Assembly: GCA_022825895.1 (NCBI GenBank)
Contig: JAJDVX010000020.1
Location: forward strand, 62,001-126,000
DNA length: 64,000 nt
Source of the DNA: Chloroflexota bacterium
Lineage (GTDB): Bacteria > Chloroflexota > UBA11872
Reading direction: 5' to 3'
Every line of letters starts with the position of its first letter. Within the stretch, counting starts at the first letter, position 1. The translations under genes were made by a program, and so were the position numbers. The notes below the pieces were generated by a model, which did not search any database, had not been told where the DNA came from, and saw nothing but the letters and a program-made list of their open reading frames with translations. Below are positions 8,692 through 20,062 of this stretch, in pieces.

Positions 8692-8720
8692 AGTGAAGCA
8701 TATTCCCCACCGCGTGTCAA
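8692..8720 (-). promoter_or_regulatory. Predicted sigma70-type promoter of the dcw operon
   Basis: On the minus strand a perfect -35 TTGACA (8720-8715) is followed after 17 bases by TTCACT (8697-8692), preceded by the extended -10 dinucleotide TG. The -10 is weak by itself, but spacing and -35 are ideal, and the promoter lies just upstream of the MraZ boxes. Transcription would start about 75 bases before mraZ. Confidence 0.6.
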
Positions 8721-8784
8721 CAACAATCCACCTACCCCCACCATGGCCGAAGGCGGATGACCGACTCGTCAAGTGCTGTAGGGC

Positions 8785-9207
8785 CTAGAACTCGTTCGGA
8801 ATGTCGGGCGAGGTGCGGTCGAGAGCCCAGTTTGCTAGCCGGTCAGCCAACGAATTCTCAGACCGCGCCACGTGCACGTATCTCACAGGCACGTTCTTGG
8901 GGGCGGCCGCGTGAACCCGGGTGGCTAGATCGCGAAGAGCAGCATTCTTGATCTTCCAAGCCCCAGACAGCTGTCGCACCGCCAACTCGCTGTCGAGCCG
9001 AAACTCGATTTCGCTGGGCTGAAGCTGCTCAACCAACCGCATGCCGGCCAGAACGGCTTGGTATTCCGCCTGGTTGTTGGTTAGCACACCCAGGCGAAGT
9101 GCAATGCGTCCGGCGATCGCGCCGAATCTATCGCAGATGACAACCCCGGCAGCGGCCTCGCCCGGATTGCCGCGACTGGCGCCGTCACAGTGGACCCGAT
9201 ATCGCAT
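8785..9207 (-). CDS. Ribonuclease HI family protein
   Basis: RNase HI cleaves the RNA strand of RNA-DNA hybrids. The 140-residue protein has the metal-binding acidic set in order: D8 in HCDGASRGNPG, E48 in NNQAEY, D72 in RLDSEL and D122 in NSLADRLAN, with the usual preceding VHVAR/N segment. It lacks the basic-handle region of E. coli RnhA, like many short bacterial homologues. I chose ATG 9207 because a GGCGAG-like site lies about 6 bases upstream; a GTG at 9228 would add seven residues. It is transcribed towards mraZ with a 176-base gap and diverges from the next gene. Confidence 0.85.
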   Translation of the reverse strand: MRYRVHCDGASRGNPGEAAAGVVICDRFGAIAGRIALRLGVLTNNQAEYQAVLAGMRLVEQLQPSEIEFRLDSELAVRQLSGAWKIKNAALRDLATRVHAAAPKNVPVRYVHVARSENSLADRLANWALDRTSPDIPNEF

Positions 9208-9219
9208 ACGTATCTCGCC

Positions 9220-9242
9220 GCCAATCACGGTCTAGGATTGGC
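9220..9242. promoter_or_regulatory. Inverted repeat in the divergent rnhA / unknown-gene spacer
   Basis: GCCAATC (9220-9226) and GATTGGC (9236-9242) are perfect 7-base reverse complements around a 9-base spacer, filling the gap between two divergent genes and abutting the GTG at 9243. It could be an operator shared by both genes; chance cannot be excluded. Confidence 0.35.
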
Positions 9243-10064
9243 GTGCATGGTACGCATGACTTCAAGCGCACCAAGGTGAACGGACAGTCCAAGCAGCCGC
9301 TGGATCCGGTCGTCAATTCGTCCGACGAGTTACGCCACCCGCCACCCGATCCCATTCGTCGCTTCGATGCTGAGCTCGAAGCTGGTTCGCACTGGTTCCT
9401 GGCGGCACTGCGCGCGTGCGGCCAGTGGCGGCTGGCGGCGGAAACTCACCAGGGGCGTCGTTTCACCTATCTCATTGCTCGCGAGGCCTTGGATCTCGTG
9501 CTCTTGATCGATCGCATCGCCGCGACACGACGTGATGCCGTGCCCCGGTCCGAACGGAACGAGCTACGGTTTCATGGACGTCCGCCTATCTACGTGCCCA
9601 ACCATGTGTTTGCCAGCGCCCTGGGCGAAGCCCGCTATCGCGCATATCTGAACCACTTCTACGGCATTGACGTGGAGGAGGCCGTCGTGCACGCCGTGGA
9701 GCTCGAAGCGTCCAAGGCCCATCCGCTTGATCGGACCTCGATCGATGTGAATCCGGTTGTTTATGGCACGACACTTCACGAATTGCTGGCGAGCTACCGG
9801 ACCGAGCGCGGGCTTGCCGATGTCGGACGACTTCACTGGGCTGACTGGAAGGACTTCACATACTGGCGCTTTCGGCGACGGCTGCGGACCCAGGTTCCGG
9901 CGCGCATTGCCAGCGACACGCGCAAGGGTATTGCGTTGCTACAACGGCTGCGCGGCGTTGGACCGGACGGATCGCCAGATCCGCTGCGTCCGGGTGCAGC
10001 ACCGTCCGCCACGCTGGAACCGACGGACGAGGCCCAGGTGATTGACCTGCGTCGACTCTCCTAG
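9243..10064 (+). CDS. Conserved-looking hypothetical protein
   Basis: This 273-residue soluble protein has no signal peptide, membrane helix or motif I recognise. The middle is rich in conserved-looking aromatic and charged segments (GSHWFLAALRACGQW, YLIAREALDLVLLIDR, RYRAYLNHFYGID, HWADWKDFTYWRFRRRL), suggesting a compact alpha-helical fold. The N-terminal 30 residues and the Pro-rich C-terminus look disordered. The GTG start has AGGA six bases upstream (9233-9236). It faces the MFS gene convergently and their stop codons overlap in CTAG. It is probably a real gene because codon use and frame are clean over 820 bases; function unknown. Confidence 0.65.
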   Translation: MHGTHDFKRTKVNGQSKQPLDPVVNSSDELRHPPPDPIRRFDAELEAGSHWFLAALRACGQWRLAAETHQGRRFTYLIAREALDLVLLIDRIAATRRDAVPRSERNELRFHGRPPIYVPNHVFASALGEARYRAYLNHFYGIDVEEAVVHAVELEASKAHPLDRTSIDVNPVVYGTTLHELLASYRTERGLADVGRLHWADWKDFTYWRFRRRLRTQVPARIASDTRKGIALLQRLRGVGPDGSPDPLRPGAAPSATLEPTDEAQVIDLRRLS

Positions 10065-11494
10065 CGCGCAGATTTTGGGCCAGAGAGCGGCGCCAGGGTC
10101 ACCAACACTCCCAGCAGAACGACCACGCCAGCAGCGCCGAAAACGATGCGAAAGGCGTTGACTGTGTCCGGGCCGGCAGCGGTGTCCGGTCCGGCTACCC
10201 CGAGTTGCAGCACGACGATAGACGCCCAAATCGTGCCCCAAAGCGCCTGACCCGTGGCTTGCGCCATGTTGCGGGCCAGGGCCAGGACGGCGCTGGCCTG
10301 GTTGCGGTGCTCGGCGGCGGCTGAGCCCATGAGCATGCTGGCGTTGCCGCTGTTGAACATGGCCATGCCGATGCCGATGACGGCCAGTCGCGGAACCACG
10401 GCCCACGGCGCCGTGTCGGCCGCGAGCGTGGTCAGCAGCCACAGCCCGACCGCGACGAGGCCTATGCCGAGCGCGCCGACGGTACGGGAGCTGGTCCGGT
10501 CGGCCAACATTCCCGAGGGCGTGCCGAGGAGTCCCATGAGGGCTGGGACCGTAACCATGAGGAGGCCGACCTGCTGGACCGGAAGTTCCAGCACGCGCTG
10601 GAGGTAGAAGGGCAGCAACAGGATCTGGGTGGCCGCGCCGGCGAACGCCAGGTAGCCGGCCAACATCGCGGCGGTGAAATCCGGCACGCGAAACATGGCT
10701 GGTTCGATCGTCGGCCAGCGCGTACGGGTTTGCCACCATCCGAACGTGAGCAGCAGCGCGATGCCCGTAACGACCAGCACGATGACAACGGGTGACGCGA
10801 TTCCGAGCGTCTGGATCCGATTCAGGCCGACGACCAGGAGGGTCAGACCGATTGTGAGCAGGGCGGCTCCGCGCAAGTCGAAGCGGCCGCCGGTGCCTTG
10901 CGCTCCCTCGGGCAGGATTCGAGCGCCCAGGGCTATGGCCGCCACGCCAATAGGGACGTTCAGCAGGAAGATGAACGGCCATCCCAGCGAGCCCAGAATG
11001 AAACCGCCCACGACAGGACCGCTGACGAGGCCGATCGATACCGCCGACAGGATGAAGCCGATGGCTTTGCCGCGTTCGCTGGGCGGGAAGGCGGTGACAA
11101 CCAGGGCCGGTCCCAGGGCCTGGGTGATCGAGCCACCTATGCCCTGGATGACGCGGAAGGCGATGAGCGCTCCGGCGTTCGGCGCGAGGCCGCAGAGGAG
11201 GGAGCCAATGGTGAAGACGACGAAACCAACCAGATAGAGCCGCTTGGCGCCGCGCATCTGGGCCAGCCGCCCGGCGGGCAGGAGCAGGCTGGTGATGGCG
11301 ATGACGTAGGCCAGCGTGACCCACTGGACGCGGTCGAAGGGGGCGTCAAGTTCGCGGACGAGGGTGGGCAGCGAGACGTTGACGATGCTGGCGTCCAGCG
11401 TGGCCATAAAGACCCCGCTGGCCACCACAGCCATGGTGGCCCAGCGGGTGGTTATCGCCGGCGGTGGGTTGGTACCGACGTCAGCGGCGGTCAA
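10061..11494 (-). CDS. MFS drug exporter, DHA2 (EmrB/QacA-like, 14 TM) family
   Basis: This is a 477-residue polytopic membrane protein with about 14 hydrophobic helices. N-terminal motif D1 (FMATLDASIVNVSLPTL), the loop 2-3 motif GRLAQMRGAKRLYL and antiporter motif C in helix 5 (SGPVVGGFILGSLGW) are those of proton-coupled DHA2 exporters such as EmrB and QacA. The likely role is efflux of hydrophobic drugs or metabolites across the cytoplasmic membrane; the substrate is unknown. The start overlaps the preceding small gene by ATGA, so both probably form one transcript. Codons end predominantly in C on the coding strand, as in nearby minus-strand genes. Confidence 0.92.
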   Translation of the reverse strand: MTAADVGTNPPPAITTRWATMAVVASGVFMATLDASIVNVSLPTLVRELDAPFDRVQWVTLAYVIAITSLLLPAGRLAQMRGAKRLYLVGFVVFTIGSLLCGLAPNAGALIAFRVIQGIGGSITQALGPALVVTAFPPSERGKAIGFILSAVSIGLVSGPVVGGFILGSLGWPFIFLLNVPIGVAAIALGARILPEGAQGTGGRFDLRGAALLTIGLTLLVVGLNRIQTLGIASPVVIVLVVTGIALLLTFGWWQTRTRWPTIEPAMFRVPDFTAAMLAGYLAFAGAATQILLLPFYLQRVLELPVQQVGLLMVTVPALMGLLGTPSGMLADRTSSRTVGALGIGLVAVGLWLLTTLAADTAPWAVVPRLAVIGIGMAMFNSGNASMLMGSAAAEHRNQASAVLALARNMAQATGQALWGTIWASIVVLQLGVAGPDTAAGPDTVNAFRIVFGAAGVVVLLGVLVTLAPLSGPKSAR

Positions 11495-11934
11495 GCGAGC
11501 GAGAGGCCGAACTGCGCGAGGGCCGAGGCCAGGCGTTCCATGTCGGCGCCGCCCAACTCAACGGTGAGCGGTAGCTCAACCAGCGATTCGGAATCGCCGG
11601 GAACGTGGGTTGGAAAGCGGGTCAGGTCGTCGCGTAAGCCGTCGATCTGCTCGGCGTCCACGCCTCGTCGCCGCAGGAGATCGAGGGCGACCTCGACGCG
11701 CGCCACCGGGTGGCGGCGGTCTGGGGCGTAGACCCAGGCGACGGTGGTCAGGCGTTCACCGTGCGGGGCCTGGAAGGCGAAGCCGCGCCGGGCGGGGCGC
11801 AGAGGCATGCCGGCTTGCTGCCAGCGACCCATCAGGCCTTCCACCAGCGCGAATGTCTCCTGCGGCATTGCGCGTTGCAGGGCGCGGACTTCCGGCGCAT
11901 CGATGTCGTAGGTGCGGAATTCTTCCTCAAACAC
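11491..11934 (-). CDS. Hypothetical protein upstream of MFS exporter
   Basis: The 147-residue soluble protein has no motif I can assign. It starts MFEEEFRTYDIDAPEV and contains AFQAPHGERLTTVAWVYAPD and RHPVARVEVALDLLRRRGV, giving a mixed alpha/beta pattern that could be a small ligand-binding or PD-(D/E)XK-like fold, but I see no clear catalytic set. It overlaps the exporter start by ATGA, so the two are translationally coupled and it may serve the exporter. Real gene likely, function unknown. Confidence 0.6.
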   Translation of the reverse strand: MFEEEFRTYDIDAPEVRALQRAMPQETFALVEGLMGRWQQAGMPLRPARRGFAFQAPHGERLTTVAWVYAPDRRHPVARVEVALDLLRRRGVDAEQIDGLRDDLTRFPTHVPGDSESLVELPLTVELGGADMERLASALAQFGLSLA

Positions 11935-12019
11935 ACTGCTTCTCCGGCTTGTCTCAGGGCTGATTATGCGGGGCTGGGCCTGTCAGTAGAATTCCTGAAA
12001 GGTTCTCGGAGGCTTGAGC

Positions 12020-13036
12020 GTGCAGACGCATGGCGTTGCCGTGCACGGGGCTGGATGGGTGGCGGCGGAGCATGTGCGGGCGTTTGCGGCGGATGCGCGG
12101 GCACGGGTGGTGGCGGTTTCGAGCCGGCGGGCGGAGTCGGCGGAGCGGGTGGCGCAGGCAACAGGTCATGCGGACGCGCTGATCGAGACGGACCTGGACG
12201 CGGTGCTGAGCCGGGACGACGTGGACATCCTGGCGGTTTGCACGCCGCACGATCTGCATCCCGAGAACACGATCGCGGCGGCGAAGGCGGGGAAGCACGT
12301 GCTGATCGAGAAGCCGGCGGCGCTGGACCTGGCAAGCCTGCGGGCGATGCGCGATGCCGTGAACGAAGCCGGTGTGCGGACGGTGGTGAGTTTTGTGCTG
12401 CGGTGGAATCCGCTGTTTGATGTGATTCGCGCCCAGCTAGCCAACGGGGCGCTGGGACGGCTGTTCATGGCCGAGGTGGACTACGTGCATGGGCTGGGGC
12501 CCTGGTATGCGCAGTACGAGTGGTCGCGAACGGCGGCGCAGGGGCGGTCGTCGTTCCTGAACGCGGGGTGTCACGCGGTGGACGCGCTGCGCTATTTCAC
12601 GGAGAGCGACATCGTGGAGGTGAGCGCGTACGCAGTGAGCGGCAGCGACCGGTTTGAGTACCCGGGGACGACGGTGATGATCTGCAAATTCGCCAACGGA
12701 GCGCTGGGGAAGGCTCTGTCGAACCTGGACGACGCCGCACCGTACAAGTTCCGGATCTCGCTGTACGGCGACGAGGGAACGATGCTGGACAACCGGATTT
12801 TCAGCCGGACGCTGCCGGGCCAGACCGACTACGCGGAGATTCCGACGGTGCTGCCGGACAGCGGCGACGTGTCGCACCATCCGTTCCAGGGCGAGGTTTC
12901 CCACCTGCTGGATTGCATTGAGCGGGGTGAGGAGTCGCACGTGAGCCTGGCGAATTCGATTAATACGCATGAGGCGTGCATTGCGGCGGATATTTCGTCG
13001 GCGGAGGGGCGGCCGGTGGAGTTGCCACTGCCTTAG
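12020..13036 (+). CDS. Gfo/Idh/MocA family NAD(P)-dependent oxidoreductase (copy 1)
   Basis: The 338-residue protein has an N-terminal Rossmann fold (VAVHGAGWVAAEHVRAFAA), the family EKP motif (VLIEKPAALDL) with its catalytic lysine, and a C-terminal alpha/beta domain with the substrate/catalytic region NAGCHAVDALRYF. Such enzymes oxidise or reduce sugars, inositols or related polyols; the substrate cannot be told. I chose GTG 12020 because GGAGG (12008-12012) is 7 bases upstream, whereas the in-frame TTG at 12014 is too close. Codons strongly prefer G in the third position, unlike core genes elsewhere in the window. Confidence 0.88.
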   Translation: MQTHGVAVHGAGWVAAEHVRAFAADARARVVAVSSRRAESAERVAQATGHADALIETDLDAVLSRDDVDILAVCTPHDLHPENTIAAAKAGKHVLIEKPAALDLASLRAMRDAVNEAGVRTVVSFVLRWNPLFDVIRAQLANGALGRLFMAEVDYVHGLGPWYAQYEWSRTAAQGRSSFLNAGCHAVDALRYFTESDIVEVSAYAVSGSDRFEYPGTTVMICKFANGALGKALSNLDDAAPYKFRISLYGDEGTMLDNRIFSRTLPGQTDYAEIPTVLPDSGDVSHHPFQGEVSHLLDCIERGEESHVSLANSINTHEACIAADISSAEGRPVELPLP

Positions 13037-13080
13037 GGAGGCTCTGACCTAAAGGGAGTCGATTCGACTGGGGTGCGGGT

Positions 13081-13135
13081 GTGGTTCGACACGGGCCTCC
13101 GAAAGACTCCGGCCCGGCTCACCGCGAACGGGTTG
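13081..13135. repeat. Dispersed repeat A, copy 1
   Basis: This copy starts GTGGTTCGACACGG and ends CGGCTCACCGCGAACGG, with a CGAAAGAC-like centre. The same ends occur at 59596-59650 and 61215-61290. It lies in the 116-base gap between two convergent genes and could act as a REP-like element or 3' boundary. Confidence 0.7.
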
Positions 13136-13152
13136 GCAAGTCCTTGGGCTGG

Positions 13153-13626
13153 CTAGCGCAGGAGGCGGCCGATCAGACGCGCGATTAGCGACGATGCGCC
13201 CAGCGCAATGCCGAAGGCGATGGCGGCGCGGGTTCCGAAGAGGCTGCGGACGTTGCCGGAGACGTTGCCGCCGACGACGGCCAGACTGAGGACGCGGTCA
13301 GCTTGCACGTTGCCGGCGACGACCCAACTGGCGGCGACGTTTTCGAGCCGGGCGTTACCGCTGACGTTGACGCCCATGGCGGCGTTGCGGACCTGGGTTC
13401 GACCGGAGGTGGCGCCACCCAGGGCGCTGCGGGTGACCTGCAACTGGTCGGTGCGGTTCATGAGCATGACGGAGCGGTCGGCTACGACATGCTGGGCGTG
13501 GGTGTGGCGCATGGTGGCCCGCTGGGAGACGACGCGGTCGGCGCGAACGGAGCCGACGGCGGCTTCGGTGACTCGGACGACGTCGCCCTGAGCGCTGGGG
13601 ACGACCGGGGCATCGGGTTGGGGCAT
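13153..13626 (-). CDS. Tail-anchored periodic (bactofilin/beta-solenoid-like) protein
   Basis: This 157-residue protein has no recognised catalytic motif. Residues about 15-125 show a short periodic pattern of alternating Val/Ala with Asn, Gly or Ser (VRADRVVSQ, NVSGNARLENV, GNVQADRVLSLAVVGGNVSGNV), recalling the beta-solenoid of polymer-forming bactofilin-type proteins. A single C-terminal hydrophobic helix (AAIAFGIALGASSLIA) ending in RLIGRLLR looks like a tail anchor in the membrane. It starts 12 bases after larC and is probably the last gene of the eno-larB-larC operon. The function is unknown; resemblance to bactofilins is only by pattern. Confidence 0.6.
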   Translation of the reverse strand: MPQPDAPVVPSAQGDVVRVTEAAVGSVRADRVVSQRATMRHTHAQHVVADRSVMLMNRTDQLQVTRSALGGATSGRTQVRNAAMGVNVSGNARLENVAASWVVAGNVQADRVLSLAVVGGNVSGNVRSLFGTRAAIAFGIALGASSLIARLIGRLLR

Positions 13627-13638
13627 TGGTTCCGCCTT

Positions 13639-14834
13639 CTAATCCGCGGGATCGGGCGTGGGGGGCGCGGCGGCGCGACCGGCGGATCGAGCGGCATCGT
13701 ACACGTCGCGCCAGGGGACGCCACGTTCGGCGGCGACGCGGTGGCAGTCGGCGGCCTCGGGGGCGGCGTCGCGGAGTGCTCCGTGCACGTAGGAGGCCTT
13801 GACGCCGATGTCGCCGAAGGGTGTCGTGACGCTGTAGCTGGCGCGTTGCAGCTTGGTGCGCTGAACCTGGTAGGCGCGTACGCCGAGGGTGGTGGTCTCG
13901 GTCAGGATCAGATCAATGAGCGCGGCGACGGTGTCGTTGGAGCCGAGTGCGCAGAGTTGGGTGGCCGGGCGGCCGCCTTTCATGACGATGGGGGCGGTCC
14001 AGACGTCGAGCGCGCCCTCGGCGAAGAGGCGGGCGGAGACGTACTCGTAGACCTCGGGGTTCATGTCGTCGATGTTGGTTTCGATGACGGTTGCGGTGTC
14101 GGTCTGGTGTGGCGCGACGGGCTGGCCGAGGGTTACGCGGAGGACGTTGGGGATGCCGAGGCGGGCAGTTCCGGCGCCGTAGCCGGTCTCGAGCACGCGC
14201 ATGGGCGGCAACGGTCCGTAGGCGTCCGCCACGTGGGTGAGGACGGCGGCGCCGGTGGGCGTGAGGAGCTCGAACTTGACGTCCGATCCGTAGGCGACGG
14301 CGCCGCTGCCGGCTAGCAATTGCGTGGTGGCCGGGGCGGGGACGGGTAGGCGCCCGTGGGCCGTCTCGACCCAGCCGCTGCCGGTATTGATGGGGGATAC
14401 GACGACGCGGTCGATGGCCAGCAGGTCGAAGGCAACGGCGGCCCCGACGACATCCAGGACGGAGTCGGCGGCGCCGACTTCGTGGAACTCGACCTCGTCT
14501 ACGGCCGTGCCGTGGACGTGGGCCTCGGCTTCGGCCAGGCGGCGGAAGACCTGGCGGGCGTGGGCGCTTACTTTGGGATCGAGGTTGGCGGCGGCGATGC
14601 GGGCGTCGACGTCGGGGTAGGGGTGGTGGTGGCCGCCGCGATCCTGGATGTCGAAGTCGACGAGGCGGGCCTGGATGAGACCGCGTTGGACGCGTTCGTC
14701 GCGGAGTTCCCAGGGGGGCAGGTCCAGCTTGCGGAGTTCGGCGAGGAGGCGGGTCTTGTCGAGGCCGGCGTCGAGCAGGGCGCCCAGGATCATGTTGCCG
14801 CTGGCGCCGGCCTGGCAGTCGAAGTAGGCGGTTG

Positions 14835-14838
<4 letters not shown>
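13639..14838 (-). CDS. larC: Nickel-pincer cofactor biosynthesis cyclometallase LarC
   Basis: LarC inserts nickel into the pyridinium bisthiocarboxylate mononucleotide, the last step in making the NPN cofactor of lactate racemase and related LarA enzymes. The 399-residue protein shows DUF111-family motifs: [20 protein letters not shown] at the N-terminus, a His-rich loop [53 protein letters not shown] and [10 protein letters not shown]. It is one uninterrupted frame, unlike lactobacilli where two halves are joined by frameshifting. The start overlaps larB by ATGA. larE and larA are not in the window. Confidence 0.93.
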
Positions 14839-17877
<3,039 letters not shown>

Positions 17878-17933
17878 GCGACCCATCGTCCGCAGGCCAT
17901 TCGACTGGGAGCCAACCGCGCAGAAACGGAATC

Positions 17934-19535
17934 CTATCGAAGCGCGACGTTGATGCCCTGGCCAGCCTCGTCGATGGGGATAAAGGTGATCGCGTCGTGT
18001 AGCGGTACCGGGATGCTGTCCAGGTCGTGCTCGTTCTGGCGCGGAAGCACGACGCGGCGGATTCCGCTGCGATGAGCCGCCAGGATCTTGGCCTGTACTC
18101 CTTCGGCGCGGCGCACGTGCCCGTGTGCCGTCATACCGCCGATGGCCAAGAACTCAGGGTCCGCCGCCCGGTCGCGCATGAGCGAAACCATGGCGATTGC
18201 CGCGGCGAGGGCGAGCGAGCCTTCGTCGCCGGGCAGCTCGCTCGCGGGCAGCATCAGGTCCGTGTCGAACTCTTCGAGCGACCGGGCGGACACGCCCAGA
18301 TCCGAGAGGCGCGAGCGCACGTATGAGGGCACGATCCGGTAGCGTGCCGTAAGGTCCGCGCCCGCCGTGTCCAAAATTCGAATCTGGCCGGAGCCCGGCA
18401 TTTGCACGGCTTCAACATGTCCGAGCACTCCACCGCCGCGCCGCACGACGGCAGCGGCGGTCTGTCCCGGCGTTTCGCGGCGGCGGCGATCAACGCGCAG
18501 TCGCGTCGGCCGCCCGATCGTGGCGCCAAAGTCCTCGATAGCAATGTCAAGCGGTCCGCTATCGCCGCGCAAGGCTCGATTACTCAACGCGCGTCGTACG
18601 ACCTGACGGAGCAACCCGTCAAGTTCGTCCACGCCAGGCTCGACCGTGTAGCTGCGGACGAGCGCGGACAGCGCATCATCCTCGATGGTGACGTTGTCCA
18701 GCGGTACGTTGTATTCGCTAAGCACGGCTGGCGCCAGCGAGTTACGTGCGATGGCGATCTTGTCATCGTCCACGTATCCGGGCAGTTCAACGATGTCCAG
18801 CCGGCTGCGTTCATGCGGCGGGATGTCCGGCAGCCAGCGCGCGGTTGCGACAACCAGAACGCGCGAGAGATCGAATGGGACATCAAAAAAGCGATCGCGA
18901 AAGTGCCGTCTCGTGTCGGCGTCGGTCAGGGCATTGAGCAGGGATGCGCGAGTTGCCGACCAATTCCCGCTCGCGGTCTGGCTCTGAGACGCGGCCGCGG
19001 GCCAGCTTCCTCCAACTGCGTCGAGTTCCTCGAGAACCAGGACGAATTCGGTTTGGCCGAGCCGCTCGACCGCCCCCATGATCTCGCCTGGAGCCTGCGC
19101 ATTTCCGAATAGCTCGTCGGGGGATCCCAGGCGATCGAGCCGGATCGTCGCTCTCGGCAGCTCGAGTTCCTCCGCGATCTGCCGGGCGATGTACGACTTG
19201 CCAACGCCGGGCGGACCGACCAGGCAGAGCAGCGCGCGCGGGCCCGACACGTCCGGCTCCGCCTCGAGTTGGTGCTCGCGCACGACCAGGTGGTCGCATA
19301 TCAGGTCGGCGACCGGCTCGGAAATCGCGAGATCTTCGACGAGGTCGGAGTGCAGGACCGCGAACTGTGGACGGGCAGCGCTCGCCGCGGCCCAGGGCAG
19401 GCGCAACGCGCGCGCTATTCGATCCCCCGAGTCCAGGCTCCCGTCGAGCTGGTCCAGGCGGCGACGCAGGACTTCGCTGACGTCGTCCGGCACCGGCGTT
19501 GTTGCAAGCTGGGATGCGAGTTCGGTGGTGTTCAC
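17934..19535 (-). CDS. Divergent Lon-like ATP-dependent protease (S16) without N-terminal LAN domain
   Basis: This 533-residue protein combines an AAA+ module with a C-terminal Lon (S16) protease domain. Walker A is GPPGVGKS (107-114). The protease dyad is present: Ser440 in PGDEGS, with the P-x-D-x-x-S spacing of Lon, and Lys483 in AKILAAHRSGI. Unlike Lon, the substrate-binding N-domain is missing, Walker B reads VLEELD (first acidic Asp is Glu169), the sensor-1 Asn position is Arg233 (VATAR), and the sensor-2 Arg position is Asp303 (EPGVDEL). The AAA+ module may hydrolyse ATP poorly or differently. The start is GTG with no clear ribosome-binding site. It diverges from the rhodanese-moeB pair. 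Confidence 0.85.
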   Translation of the reverse strand: MNTTELASQLATTPVPDDVSEVLRRRLDQLDGSLDSGDRIARALRLPWAAASAARPQFAVLHSDLVEDLAISEPVADLICDHLVVREHQLEAEPDVSGPRALLCLVGPPGVGKSYIARQIAEELELPRATIRLDRLGSPDELFGNAQAPGEIMGAVERLGQTEFVLVLEELDAVGGSWPAAASQSQTASGNWSATRASLLNALTDADTRRHFRDRFFDVPFDLSRVLVVATARWLPDIPPHERSRLDIVELPGYVDDDKIAIARNSLAPAVLSEYNVPLDNVTIEDDALSALVRSYTVEPGVDELDGLLRQVVRRALSNRALRGDSGPLDIAIEDFGATIGRPTRLRVDRRRRETPGQTAAAVVRRGGGVLGHVEAVQMPGSGQIRILDTAGADLTARYRIVPSYVRSRLSDLGVSARSLEEFDTDLMLPASELPGDEGSLALAAAIAMVSLMRDRAADPEFLAIGGMTAHGHVRRAEGVQAKILAAHRSGIRRVVLPRQNEHDLDSIPVPLHDAITFIPIDEAGQGINVALR

Positions 19536-19653
19536 GGGAATGTCGGCACGAGGGCGTGTCCGATCATAGCGTTGCGGTATCCCTTGCGGTCAGTAATGAA
19601 ACTTGCAGGACTCAGGCCCTTCGCGTTGACCTGACCGCGCCGCGGCGCGATGC

Positions 19654-20031
19654 TTGAGCGTAGACCGAATTCCCGAATGGTGCCAAACAATGGGTCTGCC
19701 TGGATCGCCTGACTTCGACGTCGATATTCACAAGGCGAAGGAGATGATCGAAAACGGTGAGGTGGACGTGGTGGACGTCCGCACCCAGTTTCACGCGCCG
19801 GCCATGCCAGGCGCGGATTATGTGCCGCTGGACGACATCCTGGCGCGCCCCGCCGAGGTCATCCCGTCTGGAAAACCCCTGCTGTTCATCTGCAACGTTG
19901 GGCAGACCAGCGCCGTCGCGACGCAGATGGCGCGGGCGTTGAACGTGACCGAGGCGTACAACATGGCCGGCGGGATGACCGAGTGGGCCGAGGCCGGCTA
20001 CGAAACCGAGGAGCCACCCGCCGGACACTGA
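19654..20031 (+). CDS. Rhodanese-like sulfurtransferase domain protein
   Basis: This single-domain rhodanese (up to 125 residues) likely carries sulfane sulfur on a cysteine. The active-site loop reads ICNVGQTSA, with the persulfide Cys in the standard place, preceded by VDVVDVRTQFHA and followed by YNMAGGMTEWAEAGY, the C-terminal rhodanese signature. The TTG at 19654 opens the frame; the ATG at 19690 is an alternative that still keeps the domain whole. It ends 31 bases before the moeB-like gene, with which it probably works. Confidence 0.87.
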   Translation: MSVDRIPEWCQTMGLPGSPDFDVDIHKAKEMIENGEVDVVDVRTQFHAPAMPGADYVPLDDILARPAEVIPSGKPLLFICNVGQTSAVATQMARALNVTEAYNMAGGMTEWAEAGYETEEPPAGH

Positions 20032-20062
20032 GTACCGGCACAACCTGGAAGGGTCTCGAATC

